From Dokdonella_A sp035760865 (GTDB lineage: Bacteria; Pseudomonadota; Gammaproteobacteria; Xanthomonadales; Rhodanobacteraceae): 22,059 nucleotides of DNA. Below are positions 15,370 to 22,059 of the stretch, one piece after another. Position 1 is the stretch's first letter. Each line of letters opens with the position of its first letter. Location: positions 1-22,059 of the forward strand of contig DASTSE010000190.1 of the NCBI GenBank assembly GCA_035760865.1. The letters are read 5' to 3'. A program made the position numbers and the translations under genes. Under the pieces are notes generated by a model, which had not been told where the DNA came from, did not search any database, and saw only the letters and a program-made list of their open reading frames with translations.

Positions 15370-16098
15370 ATGAATTCGAACCGACGCGCGCTCGTCACCG
15401 GCGGCAGCGGCGACATCGGCGGCGCGATCGCGCGGGCGCTCGCCGCGGACGGCTGCGAGGTGCTCGTGCACGCGCACAGCGGCCTCGAGCGCGCGCAGGC
15501 GGTCGTCGACGCGATCGCCGCGGCCGGCGGCCGCGCGCAGGCGATCGCGTTCGACCTCGTCGACGGCGATGCGGCGCGCGGCGCGCTCGAGCGCGCGCTC
15601 GCGGACGGGCCGATCCAGGTCGTCGTGCACAACGCGGGCATCCACGACGACGCGCCGCTCGCCGGCATGGGCGAACAGCAGTGGCGCCGCGTCATCGACG
15701 TCTCGCTGCACGGCTTCTTCCATGTCGTGCAGCCGCTGCTGCTGCCGATGGCGCGCACGCGCTGGGGTCGCGTCGTGTCGCTGTCGTCGGTCGCTGCCGT
15801 GCTCGGCAACCGCGGCCAGGCGAACTACGCGGCGGCGAAATCGGCGCTGCACGGCGCGACGCGCTCGCTCGCGCGCGAGATGGCTTCGCGCGGGATCACC
15901 GCGAACGTCGTCGCGCCGGGCGTGATCGCGGGCCGCATGGTCGGCGACGCGTTCGACGACGCGCAGTTGAAGGCGATCGTGCCCGCCGGACGCGCAGGCA
16001 CGCCCGACGAAGTCGCCGCGCTCGTGCGCTTTCTCTGCTCCGATGCGGCCGGCTACGTCAATGGCCAGGTCATCGGCGTCAACGGCGGCATGGGCTGA
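15370..16098 (+). CDS. fabG: 3-oxoacyl-ACP reductase (FabG-type short-chain dehydrogenase)
   Basis: A 242-residue classical short-chain dehydrogenase/reductase. T-G-G-S-G-D-I-G (10-17) is the NADP-binding glycine motif, N-A-G lies near residue 89, and the catalytic Ser and Y-A-A-A-K are in the S-L-S-S-V to N-Y-A-A-A-K stretch (about 137-157). It ends with the FabG-like D-A-A-G-Y-V-N-G-Q-V-I-G-V-N-G-G. Its likely reaction is NADPH reduction of a 3-oxoacyl-ACP to the 3-hydroxy form. The nearby ketosynthase pair points to a role in an aryl polyene pathway rather than housekeeping fatty acid synthesis (inference). GGAG at 15359-15362 precedes the ATG by 7 nt. It is divergent from darT. Confidence 0.88.
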   Translation: MNSNRRALVTGGSGDIGGAIARALAADGCEVLVHAHSGLERAQAVVDAIAAAGGRAQAIAFDLVDGDAARGALERALADGPIQVVVHNAGIHDDAPLAGMGEQQWRRVIDVSLHGFFHVVQPLLLPMARTRWGRVVSLSSVAAVLGNRGQANYAAAKSALHGATRSLAREMASRGITANVVAPGVIAGRMVGDAFDDAQLKAIVPAGRAGTPDEVAALVRFLCSDAAGYVNGQVIGVNGGMG

Positions 16099-16118
16099 CA
16101 GGCCCCCGCGGAACCACC

Positions 16119-16146
16119 CGACCCGTGCGATTCGCGCGGCGGGTCG
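16119..16146 (+). terminator. Possible terminator after fabG
   Basis: CGACCCG (16119-16125) pairs with CGGGTCG (16140-16146) over a 14-nt loop, beginning 20 bp after the fabG stop. The stem is 7 bp, GC-rich, with no T-tract. Confidence 0.35.
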
Positions 16147-16226
16147 CCAGCCAGTGCAGCCACCGGCCGCCCGGAACAGCGCGCGCAGCGCCAGCCTGGA
16201 CGCGCGCTGTGACGCGGTTCGCGCAA

Positions 16227-16253
16227 CGCATGCCGCCTGCATCGCGGCATGCG
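16227..16253. repeat. Perfect 10-bp hairpin upstream of the exported protein gene
   Basis: CGCATGCCGC (16227-16236) and GCGGCATGCG (16244-16253) form a perfect inverted repeat with a 7-nt loop, 50 nt before the next ATG. It may be a second terminator for fabG, an operator, or a leader structure. There is no T-tract to decide between them. Confidence 0.5.
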
Positions 16254-16303
16254 AGGTCGCGCGCGCGCACGATGCGGCCCTCCCACCCTGAGGAAGTGCC
16301 CGC

Positions 16304-17116
16304 ATGAACACGATCATCCGCATGCTCGCCGCCGCGGTCGTCGTCGGCCTGTCGCTGCCGTTCGCGGTCGCCGCGCCGCCGGTGGCGCCCGCCGTCGCCG
16401 ACGACCTGAACTGGTCGGCCGACGTGCCGTTGCCGAAGGCGCCTGCGCACATCGCGGGCGTGGCCGCGTCGGCCGCCGCGCCGAGCGCCGACGACGTCGG
16501 CGACGCCGATTCGTTCGGGCGCAACCTGACCTGGCTCGGCCTCGCCGACGGCTCGGTCGAGCTTTCGCCCGACTGCAGCAGCGGCGCGCCGAACTGCCAG
16601 ATCCTCGCGCCGGCACCCACGTCGACCGCGTTCGCATTCAGCGACATCGGCCGCATCAGGCTACCGCGCAACGCGACCCACTCGCTGCTCTGCTACTGGT
16701 TCTCGCCCGTGCTCATGATCGACTACGACAATCCGACCGCATCGCCGGCGATCGGACGCCTGAGCTACGTGCCGACCGTGACGGTCGAGAATCCCGTGCT
16801 CGACGATCCGTCGTTGATCGACCCGAACACGGGCCTTCCGTTCGGCGGCAGCCTGCTGACCGGACTCACGTCGTCGCAGCGTTTCGAGCTGCCGCTGGAG
16901 CCAGGCCAGCACCTGTTCGAGCGCGAGCGCGATTCCGCGGTCTGCATCGCCGGCCTGCTGAGCATGCAGACACTGATGCAGAACTACGGGCTCAGCGAAG
17001 CGCAGGCGCGCCAGTTCTTCAGGAAGCCGACCATGCTGCGCCTCAATGTCGAGGGCAGCGCGCAGTTCGTCGGCGACGCCTCGCTCTACTTCGGCCTGCG
17101 CGTCGTCGGCGATTGA
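16304..17116 (+). CDS. Exported protein of unknown function
   Basis: A 270-residue protein with a standard signal peptide: basic start, hydrophobic M-L-A-A-A-V-V-V-G-L-S-L-P core, probable cleavage after A-V-A-A near residue 24. After an Ala/Pro-rich stretch (25-65) comes a domain without recognised motifs. It contains a pair of cysteines in P-D-C-S-S-G-A-P-N-C (89-98) that could form a disulfide, plus two further Cys near 129 and 213. It ends in a beta-rich stretch, S-L-Y-F-G-L-R-V-V. A periplasmic or surface location is expected; I assign no function. AGGAAG at 16291-16296 is 7 nt from the ATG. It is convergent with the glycosyltransferase gene and is probably monocistronic. Confidence 0.75.
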   Translation: MNTIIRMLAAAVVVGLSLPFAVAAPPVAPAVADDLNWSADVPLPKAPAHIAGVAASAAAPSADDVGDADSFGRNLTWLGLADGSVELSPDCSSGAPNCQILAPAPTSTAFAFSDIGRIRLPRNATHSLLCYWFSPVLMIDYDNPTASPAIGRLSYVPTVTVENPVLDDPSLIDPNTGLPFGGSLLTGLTSSQRFELPLEPGQHLFERERDSAVCIAGLLSMQTLMQNYGLSEAQARQFFRKPTMLRLNVEGSAQFVGDASLYFGLRVVGD

Positions 17117-17120
17117 GTCC

Positions 17121-17146
17121 TGCGGCACGCGCGCGGCGCGGCCGCA
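17121..17146. terminator. Possible bidirectional terminator in the convergent gap
   Basis: TGCGGC (17121-17126) and GCCGCA (17141-17146) form a 6-bp stem over a GC-rich 14-nt loop, in the 52-bp gap between converging stops. It is weak evidence apart from its position. Confidence 0.3.
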
Positions 17147-17168
17147 TCGGCGACGCCGCGCTGCGCGC

Positions 17169-17933
17169 CTATTCGTCCGCGGCCGGGTCGTAGATCAACG
17201 GCGGGCGGTCGTGGCCGCGGCGGTAGCTGTCGACGATGCGACCGTAGTGGAGGATGCGGCCGGCCGTGTACAGGGTGATGCGCGTGACGTCGCGGACCGG
17301 GCGGAAATGGCTGAGGCGGAATTCGCCCTGGTAGCGCGAGTCGATCGGCACCGACACGACGCCGAGACGCTTCTCGCGCGTCGCAGCGATCAGCAGCGCC
17401 GCCTCGAACACGAAATCGTCCGCCGCCAGGTCGGCGAGCTCGAGCGCGCCGAGCGGGTAGTAGCGCTGGCCGCTTTGCGTGTCCGCGATCGGCAGCGCGC
17501 AGCCCCACGAGATGCCCCAGTCGGCGACCGCATTCGCGCGCCGGCGCGCCTTCGGCTGGTTCTCGCGGTTGCGGATGCGTGCGCCGATGACGATGTGCTC
17601 GGGATGACGACGCGCCGCCGCGAGCAGGCGCGGGATGTCCTCGGCCAGGTGCTGGCCGTCGCCGTCCATCGCGATCACCGCGTCGAAGCCGAGCTCGCGC
17701 GCCTTGCGGAACGCGTCGCGCAGCCCCTGGCCCTTGCCGAGCGGCGTCGCGTGGCGGATCAGCGTGTGCGGCAGGTCGGCGATGCACTCGACCGTGCGGT
17801 CGGTCGAGCCGTCGTCGACGACGATCACGTTCGGGCAGATCGCGAGCACGGATTCGACCACGCCACGGATCGCGCGCTCTTCGTTGAGCGCAGGAATCGC
17901 GACGACGACGCGCGCGGGATCGGTCGCGCTCAT
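17169..17933 (-). CDS. Family 2 glycosyltransferase
   Basis: A 254-residue GT-A fold enzyme. V-V-V-A-I-P-A-L-N-E-E (9-19) is the nucleotide-sugar binding start, V-V-D-D-G-S-T-D (38-45) is the conserved acidic motif, and M-D-G-D-G-Q-H (88-94) contains the metal-binding D-x-D. The C-terminal third is polar, without membrane segments, unlike the DPM-type enzymes with membrane anchors. It is the last gene of a minus-strand operon after a ketosynthase and a chain-length-factor-like gene, with an ATGA overlap at its start. In aryl polyene type clusters such enzymes are thought to attach sugar to the polyene or its lipid carrier (family inference). Donor and acceptor are unknown. Confidence 0.9.
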   Translation of the reverse strand: MSATDPARVVVAIPALNEERAIRGVVESVLAICPNVIVVDDGSTDRTVECIADLPHTLIRHATPLGKGQGLRDAFRKARELGFDAVIAMDGDGQHLAEDIPRLLAAARRHPEHIVIGARIRNRENQPKARRRANAVADWGISWGCALPIADTQSGQRYYPLGALELADLAADDFVFEAALLIAATREKRLGVVSVPIDSRYQGEFRLSHFRPVRDVTRITLYTAGRILHYGRIVDSYRRGHDRPPLIYDPAADE

Positions 17934-18709
17934 GCGAGCACCTCGATCGCGAGCGCGCAGCCGCGCCCCGCCGCGAGACCCAGGCGGGCCGAGTGGCCGT
18001 GCGCGAGCGCACCGAACAACGGCAACGTCGCATCGAGCCACGAGCCCCGCGCGTCGGGCGCGTCGACCGCGGCAGCGCCGTCGTGGCGCAGTCGCAACGC
18101 CGCGAGCGTGCGCGGCCCGCGCTCCGGGCTGAGCACGAAGGCGACGCCGTGGCTCGCCTCGGCGCGCATCACTTCACCGAGGGGGCCGCGCTCTCCGGCG
18201 TCGTAGGCGACGAAAAGCGTCGATGTGCGGTTCGCGTGCGCCTCGACCGCGGCCTCGAACAGCCCGGCGGCGAAACTCGCGCCGGACGCGGACAGCGCGC
18301 TCGACGCGGCGTGGCATCCGGTCGCGACGGTCCAGTAGCCGGCGGCGGCATTCAGCACGGAGTTGTGGAACTTCGTCGGCGAGAGTTCGAGCGGATTCGC
18401 GGCGAGCGTCATGCACATGTTTTCGGTGATCGCGAGGTCGCCATGCATCGAGGCGAACACGCAGGGAAGCGACGCGGGCTCGCACGCGGCCATCGTGCAG
18501 GCCTGGCCGGCGACGTCGCAGGCGAGGCGCACGGTTTCCGGCGCGCGACGACGTTCGTTCGCGGGCAACGTCGCGGGGTTCGCGCCACTCGCGCCGATCA
18601 GCGCGGGCGAACCGCCGTCGCGCAACAGCGTGCGCGCGCCGGCCCAGTCGGCCAGGTCGGGCGACCGCCAGCCGATGCCGTCGACGTGTACGGTGAGGGT
18701 CGCGCTCAT
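17930..18709 (-). CDS. Beta-ketoacyl synthase-like chain length factor
   Basis: A 259-residue protein matching the short ketosynthase-like family (Ketoacyl-synt_2) found in aryl polyene clusters. The diagnostic stretch is S-P-T-K-F-H-N-S-V-L-N-A-A-A-G-Y-W (110-126). It lacks the His-His part of a ketosynthase active site and is about 140 residues shorter than the adjacent ketosynthase, so it should act as a non-catalytic partner that sets chain length rather than as a condensing enzyme (family knowledge). It overlaps its neighbours by ATGA at both ends (18706-18709 and 17930-17933), consistent with tight co-expression and a heterodimer with the upstream synthase. Confidence 0.88.
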   Translation of the reverse strand: MSATLTVHVDGIGWRSPDLADWAGARTLLRDGGSPALIGASGANPATLPANERRRAPETVRLACDVAGQACTMAACEPASLPCVFASMHGDLAITENMCMTLAANPLELSPTKFHNSVLNAAAGYWTVATGCHAASSALSASGASFAAGLFEAAVEAHANRTSTLFVAYDAGERGPLGEVMRAEASHGVAFVLSPERGPRTLAALRLRHDGAAAVDAPDARGSWLDATLPLFGALAHGHSARLGLAAGRGCALAIEVLA

Positions 18710-19893
18710 GCGGCGCACCCGAACGCGAGCGTGCAGTTGTTGCCGCCGAAGCCGAACGAATGGCTGAGCGCGACGCGCACGCCGCGCTCCTCGTTGGCGA
18801 GCGCGAGTCGCGAGGCGCAACGCGGCTCCGGCGTATCGGTGTTGAGCGTGCCCGGCACGAACGCGTGCTCGATCGCGAGCAGGGTGATGACGGCTTCGAC
18901 GATGCCGGCCGCGCCGAGCGTGTGGCCGGTCCAGCCCTTGGTCGAACTCGCGCGCACCGTCGGCGCGAACGCGTCGGCGAGCAACGCGCCTTCGACTTCG
19001 TCGTTCTTCGGCGTCGCGGTGCCGTGCAGGTTGACGTAGTCGACGTCGCGCGTGTCGATACCCGCGCGAGCGCACGCATCGGCGAGCGCGAGGCGGGCGC
19101 CGACGCCCTGCGGATGCGGGGTCGACATGTGGTGGGCGTCGGACGATTCGCCGTAGCCGAGCAGGCGCGGCGCGCGGGCGCCGTCGCGTTCGAGCAGTGC
19201 GAAGCCCGCCGCCTCGCCGATCGAAATGCCGCGCCGTGCGACGTCGAACGGGCGGCACGGCTCGGGCGAAACGAGTTCGAGCGCATTGAACCCGAACAGC
19301 ACGCTGCCGCAGAGCGTATCGACGCCGGCGAGGATCGCCGCGTCGACGATGCCGAGGCGGATCAGGCGTTCGCCCTGCGCGAAGATCTTCGCGCTCGACG
19401 AGCACGCCGTGGCCGTGGTGCTGCAAGGGCCGCGGGTGCCGAACACGTGTTCGAGGAACAGCCCGAGCGAATGCGGCGTATGCAATGCGGGCGAAGCGAG
19501 CGCGGCCGGGAAGTGACCGTCCTCGAGCGTGCGGAAGGCCTGTTCGGTCGCGCCGATGCTCGCGGTCGACGTGCCGACGAGCAAGGCGACGCGATCGGCG
19601 CCATGGCGCTCGATCGCGCCGCGGGCGGCGTCGAGGAAACCATCGGCACCGAGGCCGAGCCAGGCGAGGCGGTTGTTGCGGCTGTCGTGCTCGGCGTAGG
19701 CGGCCGGCAGCGGCAGGTCTTCGAGGCCAGCGACGCGACCGATCGCACAGGCGAGGGGAGCCGCGGTGAAATCGTTGCCGCGCAGGCCGCTGCGCCGCGC
19801 ACGCAACGCGTCCACGTGCGCGCGGCGGCCGCGGCCGAGCGCGGACGTGGCGGTGTACGCGGTGATGGCGAGCGGGGGAATGCGGCTTGGCAC
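18706..19893 (-). CDS. Beta-ketoacyl-ACP synthase (FabF-like, aryl polyene type)
   Basis: A 395-residue condensing enzyme of the FabB/FabF class. The catalytic triad is visible: Cys164 in T-A-C-S-S-S, His290 in N-L-H-G-T-A-T-P-K-N-D, and His324 in G-H-T-L-G-A-A-G. The terminal loop S-H-S-F-G-F-G-G-N-N-C (377-387) is also typical. It should extend an acyl-ACP with malonyl-ACP. Pairing with the chain length factor and a glycosyltransferase suggests aryl polyene or xanthomonadin-like pigment synthesis. The start is uncertain: no ATG exists near the family N-terminus, so GTG at 19893 is chosen, just before P-L-A-I-T-A-Y-T-A-T-S-A-L-G. No clear ribosome binding site precedes it. The gene is divergent from hemF. 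Confidence 0.87.
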   Translation of the reverse strand: MPSRIPPLAITAYTATSALGRGRRAHVDALRARRSGLRGNDFTAAPLACAIGRVAGLEDLPLPAAYAEHDSRNNRLAWLGLGADGFLDAARGAIERHGADRVALLVGTSTASIGATEQAFRTLEDGHFPAALASPALHTPHSLGLFLEHVFGTRGPCSTTATACSSSAKIFAQGERLIRLGIVDAAILAGVDTLCGSVLFGFNALELVSPEPCRPFDVARRGISIGEAAGFALLERDGARAPRLLGYGESSDAHHMSTPHPQGVGARLALADACARAGIDTRDVDYVNLHGTATPKNDEVEGALLADAFAPTVRASSTKGWTGHTLGAAGIVEAVITLLAIEHAFVPGTLNTDTPEPRCASRLALANEERGVRVALSHSFGFGGNNCTLAFGCAA

Positions 19894-19965
19894 GCGACGA
19901 GAGGGTCGTGAATGGCCGGAAATTATGACACAGCGCCGCAGGCGGGCCGGGGCGACGCATGCCGC

Positions 19966-19974
19966 TGCTACCAT
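19966..19974 (+). promoter_or_regulatory. Possible extended -10 promoter of hemF
   Basis: TGCTACCAT is an extended -10 form (TG-n-TACCAT) placed 30 nt before the hemF ATG. No -35 box is clear, as expected for extended -10 promoters. It lies in the 111-bp divergent gap with the ketosynthase gene. Confidence 0.4.
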
Positions 19975-20004
19975 CCCGGTCGTTCCGACACGCACGAGGC
20001 CCCG

Positions 20005-21000
20005 ATGGTCGATGCCTTCATACCCCACGGCGACCCCGCGCCGGAAATGCGCCTCGACCTCGTGCACGCGTTCCTCACCGGCCTGCAGGACCGCATCTGC
20101 GACGCACTCGAGGCCGCCGACGGCGGCGCGCGCTTCGTCGAGGACCGCTGGCAGCGCGCGGACGCCGGGCAGGATGCCGGAGGGCGGCTTGCGGCCGCCG
20201 ATGCGCTCCTGGGCGGCGGCCGCACGCGCGTGCTCAAGGAGGGCGCGGTGTTCGAGCAGGCCGGCGTCAACTTCTCGCTCGTCTCCGGCGCGCGACTGCC
20301 GCCCGCGGCGAGTGCGCACCGACCCGAACTCGCGGGTGCGCCGTGGACCGCGCTCGGCGTGTCGCTGGTCGTGCATCCGCGCAATCCGTACGTGCCGACT
20401 ACGCACATGAACGTGCGCTATTTCGAAGCGCGCCCGGAGAACCCCACCGCGGACCGCAGCTGGTGGTTCGGTGGCGGCTTCGACCTCACGCCGTACTACC
20501 CGTTCGACGAGGACGTCGTGCACTGGCACACGATCGCGCGCGACGCGGTGGCACCGTTCGGCGATGACATCCATCCGCGCTGGAAGCAGTGGTGCGACGA
20601 GTACTTCTTCCTCAAGCACCGCAACGAGACGCGCGGCGTCGGCGGCTTGTTCTTCGACGACCTCGCCGCGGGCGGCTTCGAGCGATGCTTCGGCCTCATG
20701 CGCAGCGTCGGCAACGCGTTCCTCGAGGCCTACCTGCCGCTGGTCGCGCGGCGCAAGGCGACGCCATACGGCGACCGCGAGCGCGAGTTCCAGCTGTACC
20801 GGCGCGGCCGCTACGTCGAGTTCAACCTCGTCTACGACCGCGGCACGCTGTTCGGCCTGCAATCGGGCGGGCGCACGGAATCGATCCTCATGTCGCTGCC
20901 GCCGCGCGTGCGTTTCGAATACGCCTACACGCCGGAGGCCGGCAGCGCGGAAGCGCGCCTCGCCGAGTATCTCAAGCCGCGCGACTGGCTCGCGCGCTGA
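20005..21000 (+). CDS. hemF: Oxygen-dependent coproporphyrinogen III oxidase
   Basis: A 331-residue cytoplasmic enzyme that oxidatively decarboxylates coproporphyrinogen III to protoporphyrinogen IX in heme synthesis, using oxygen. Family blocks are all present: V-N-F-S-L-V-S-G (85-92), H-P-R-N-P-Y-V-P-T-T-H-M-N-V-R-Y-F, W-W-F-G-G-G-F-D-L-T-P-Y-Y, K-H-R-N-E-T-R-G-V-G-G-L-F-F-D-D, and the C-terminal F-Q-L-Y-R-R-G-R-Y-V-E-F-N-L-V-Y-D-R-G-T. It is about 30 residues longer than E. coli HemF, mainly because of an Asp/Gly/Ala-rich insertion near residues 50-75. GAGG at 19996-19999 precedes the ATG by 5 nt; an in-frame ATG at 19912 is rejected for lack of family similarity. Its presence implies an aerobic lifestyle. 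Confidence 0.97.
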   Translation: MVDAFIPHGDPAPEMRLDLVHAFLTGLQDRICDALEAADGGARFVEDRWQRADAGQDAGGRLAAADALLGGGRTRVLKEGAVFEQAGVNFSLVSGARLPPAASAHRPELAGAPWTALGVSLVVHPRNPYVPTTHMNVRYFEARPENPTADRSWWFGGGFDLTPYYPFDEDVVHWHTIARDAVAPFGDDIHPRWKQWCDEYFFLKHRNETRGVGGLFFDDLAAGGFERCFGLMRSVGNAFLEAYLPLVARRKATPYGDREREFQLYRRGRYVEFNLVYDRGTLFGLQSGGRTESILMSLPPRVRFEYAYTPEAGSAEARLAEYLKPRDWLAR

Positions 21001-21075
21001 CGCGTCGCCACCACGGATCGCCGCCGCATCGTCCGCGACCGCTCGCGATGGCCGCTCGTTCGCGAAGACGGAACC

Positions 21076-21102
21076 GGCGGCACGCGCTGCGTGCGCGCCG
21101 CC
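21076..21102. terminator. Hairpin in the convergent gap between hemF and the DUF2782-like gene
   Basis: An inner stem CACGC (21081-21085) with GCGTG (21089-21093) and an outer stem GGCGG (21076-21080) with CCGCC (21098-21102) fold around a 4-nt bulge, directly beside the DUF2782-like stop codon. Position between convergent genes supports terminator function; no T-tract is present. Confidence 0.4.
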
Positions 21103-21585
21103 CTACTTCCACTCGTAGAGCGAATAGTAGACCGGCGATACCGGGCCTTCCTTCGGGTCGCGCACGAGCCGGCCACTGCCGTCGTTGGTCATGAAGGTCT
21201 GGCTCGGGCCCGTGATCGGGATGATCTTGATCATCCAGATGCGGCCGTTCTGCCGGTACTCCTCGACCGTGTCGTCGCCCTGCTTGCGCTTGGTCACCTC
21301 GCTGCGCGCGATGCGATCGTCGGTCGCCGCCTTGTCGCGCGATGCCTTGTCGCGCACGAGGCGCGCGTCGGGCTTGGGCAGCGGCGCGAGCGGATCGTCT
21401 GCCTGCGTGGGCGCGGCGGCGGCCGGCTCTTCGGCCGCGGCGGGCTGCGGCGCCGTCGTCACGCCCGGCTCGTTCATGCCCGGGGGCGGCGGGACGTCGG
21501 ACCGGGGCGGCTTGCGGTCGGCGCCTGCGGCGCTGGCCGTCGCCGCGGCGATCAACACGGTTGCGAACACAGCGATCGGCTTCAT
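21103..21585 (-). CDS. DUF2782-like exported protein
   Basis: A 160-residue protein with a signal peptide (M-K-P-I-A-V-F-A-T-V-L-I-A-A-A-T-A-S-A, cleavage near residue 20-22). A Pro/Ala-rich stretch follows (about 25-75). The conserved C-terminal domain has V-E-E-Y-R-Q-N-G-R-I-W-M-I-K-I-I-P (about 107-123) and then P-V-Y-Y-S-L-Y-E-W at the end. This domain pattern fits DUF2782, a gammaproteobacterial family of unknown function often found near polA or housekeeping genes. A periplasmic location is expected. GAGGTGA lies 5-7 nt before the ATG, a strong ribosome binding site. The Pro/Ala-rich linker makes it longer than the usual roughly 100-residue members. Confidence 0.85.
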   Translation of the reverse strand: MKPIAVFATVLIAAATASAAGADRKPPRSDVPPPPGMNEPGVTTAPQPAAAEEPAAAAPTQADDPLAPLPKPDARLVRDKASRDKAATDDRIARSEVTKRKQGDDTVEEYRQNGRIWMIKIIPITGPSQTFMTNDGSGRLVRDPKEGPVSPVYYSLYEWK

Positions 21586-21668
21586 GGCGTCACCTCGAGA
21601 ACCTGAATGCAGCGTAGCAGACCTGCGTGAATGCGCGCGCGACCGCCGTCGCGAACGATCGCCGCCGT

Positions 21669-22059
21669 TCAGCCGGACAGGCCGAGCCGCTGCGCCGTGC
21701 GTTCGGCCGCGGCGCGGCTGATCTCCTGCGGCAGCATCGCCGCGCGCAGGACCGGCAACGCTGCCGCGAGCAGGCCGCGTGCCTCGGCGCGGTCGCCCGC
21801 ACGCCATCGCACCGCCGCGAGTTCGCTGCGCGCGATCGCGAGATCCACCGGCTGCGACGCTGCGGCCGCGAAACCGGCGACGGCCGCACGCAGCTCGCGC
21901 TCGGCGCTGGCGATATCGCCGCGGTCGAGCGCGAACGCGGCCCGCGCGCGGCGCATGTGCAGGAAGATCGGGTGTTCCGCCGGCGCGAGCGCGTGCCAGC
22001 GCCGGCCGGCCTCCTCGAGCAGCGGCAATCCGAGGTCGGGCCGATGCATGTTGCGCGCG
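21669..22059 (-). CDS. TPR-like repeat protein, C-terminal part (truncated at window edge)
   Basis: The frame is open through the right edge, so only the last 130 or so residues are visible. They are Ala-, Leu- and Arg-rich with helix-pair repeats such as A-R-A-A-F-A-L-D-R-G-D-I-A-S-A-E-R-E-L (about 35-53 from the first visible Met) and A-A-V-R-W-R-A-G-D-R-A-E-A-R-G-L-L. Both carry the small-residue and G-D spacing of tetratricopeptide repeats. In this group of bacteria such tails commonly belong to serine/threonine kinase-TPR or transcriptional-regulator TPR proteins, but the catalytic part is outside the window, so the full function cannot be told. Confidence 0.6.
   Translation of the reverse strand, partial: ARNMHRPDLGLPLLEEAGRRWHALAPAEHPIFLHMRRARAAFALDRGDIASAERELRAAVAGFAAAASQPVDLAIARSELAAVRWRAGDRAEARGLLAAALPVLRAAMLPQEISRAAAERTAQRLGLSG

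Noticed and set aside
1..22059. CRISPR array, rRNA or tRNA genes
   Set aside because: No regularly spaced repeats and no cloverleaf-like or rRNA-like stretches were seen; all gaps are 210 bp or less.

Overview
The window is a very GC-rich (about 70% by eye), densely packed bacterial chromosome segment. The longest gap between genes is about 210 bp. No rRNA, tRNA, IS element or CRISPR array was seen. Gene content suggests a gammaproteobacterium of the Xanthomonadales/Rhodanobacteraceae type (Dokdonella-like): aerobic hemF beside a DUF2782-like protein, an aryl-polyene-type ketosynthase pair, an ECF sigma factor followed by a membrane protein, and an exported repeat protein ending in a D-G-F-D type tail. 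The placement is inference from gene style; no ribosomal marker is present.

Layout, left to right. (1) 1-5652, plus strand: the 3' end of an exported repeat protein with a good intrinsic terminator, an APC-family amino acid permease, an SGNH hydrolase with a very basic tail, and a lipoprotein alkaline phosphatase. (2) 5713-9204: a small SAM methyltransferase (minus), a divergent unknown membrane protein (plus), then an ECF sigma factor and its membrane-protein partner (minus), convergent with the unknown gene. (3) 9374-15239, minus strand: a three-gene defence operon with both gene junctions overlapping by ATGA. (4) 15370-19893: a FabG-type reductase, an exported unknown protein, and a minus-strand operon of ketosynthase, chain-length-factor-like ketosynthase and family 2 glycosyltransferase, resembling part of an aryl polyene/xanthomonadin pathway. 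(5) 20005 to the end: hemF, a DUF2782-like exported protein and the 3' end of a TPR-type protein.

The standout is the defence operon. Its first gene is darT, a DNA ADP-ribosyltransferase toxin. Its second gene fuses a complete DarG antitoxin (macro domain plus C-terminal domain) to a complete beta-class, type III-like DNA methyltransferase (Mod). Its third gene is a type III-like Res subunit with a superfamily 2 helicase and a C-terminal PD-(D/E)xK nuclease. DarTG and type III restriction-modification are each well known. I know of no characterised system in which antitoxin and methyltransferase are one polypeptide, so this may be a hybrid or guarded restriction system. The target-recognition part of Mod has clearly lower GC than the rest of the operon and carries a seven-T homopolymer, which points to domain exchange and possibly phase variation that would spare the antitoxin half.
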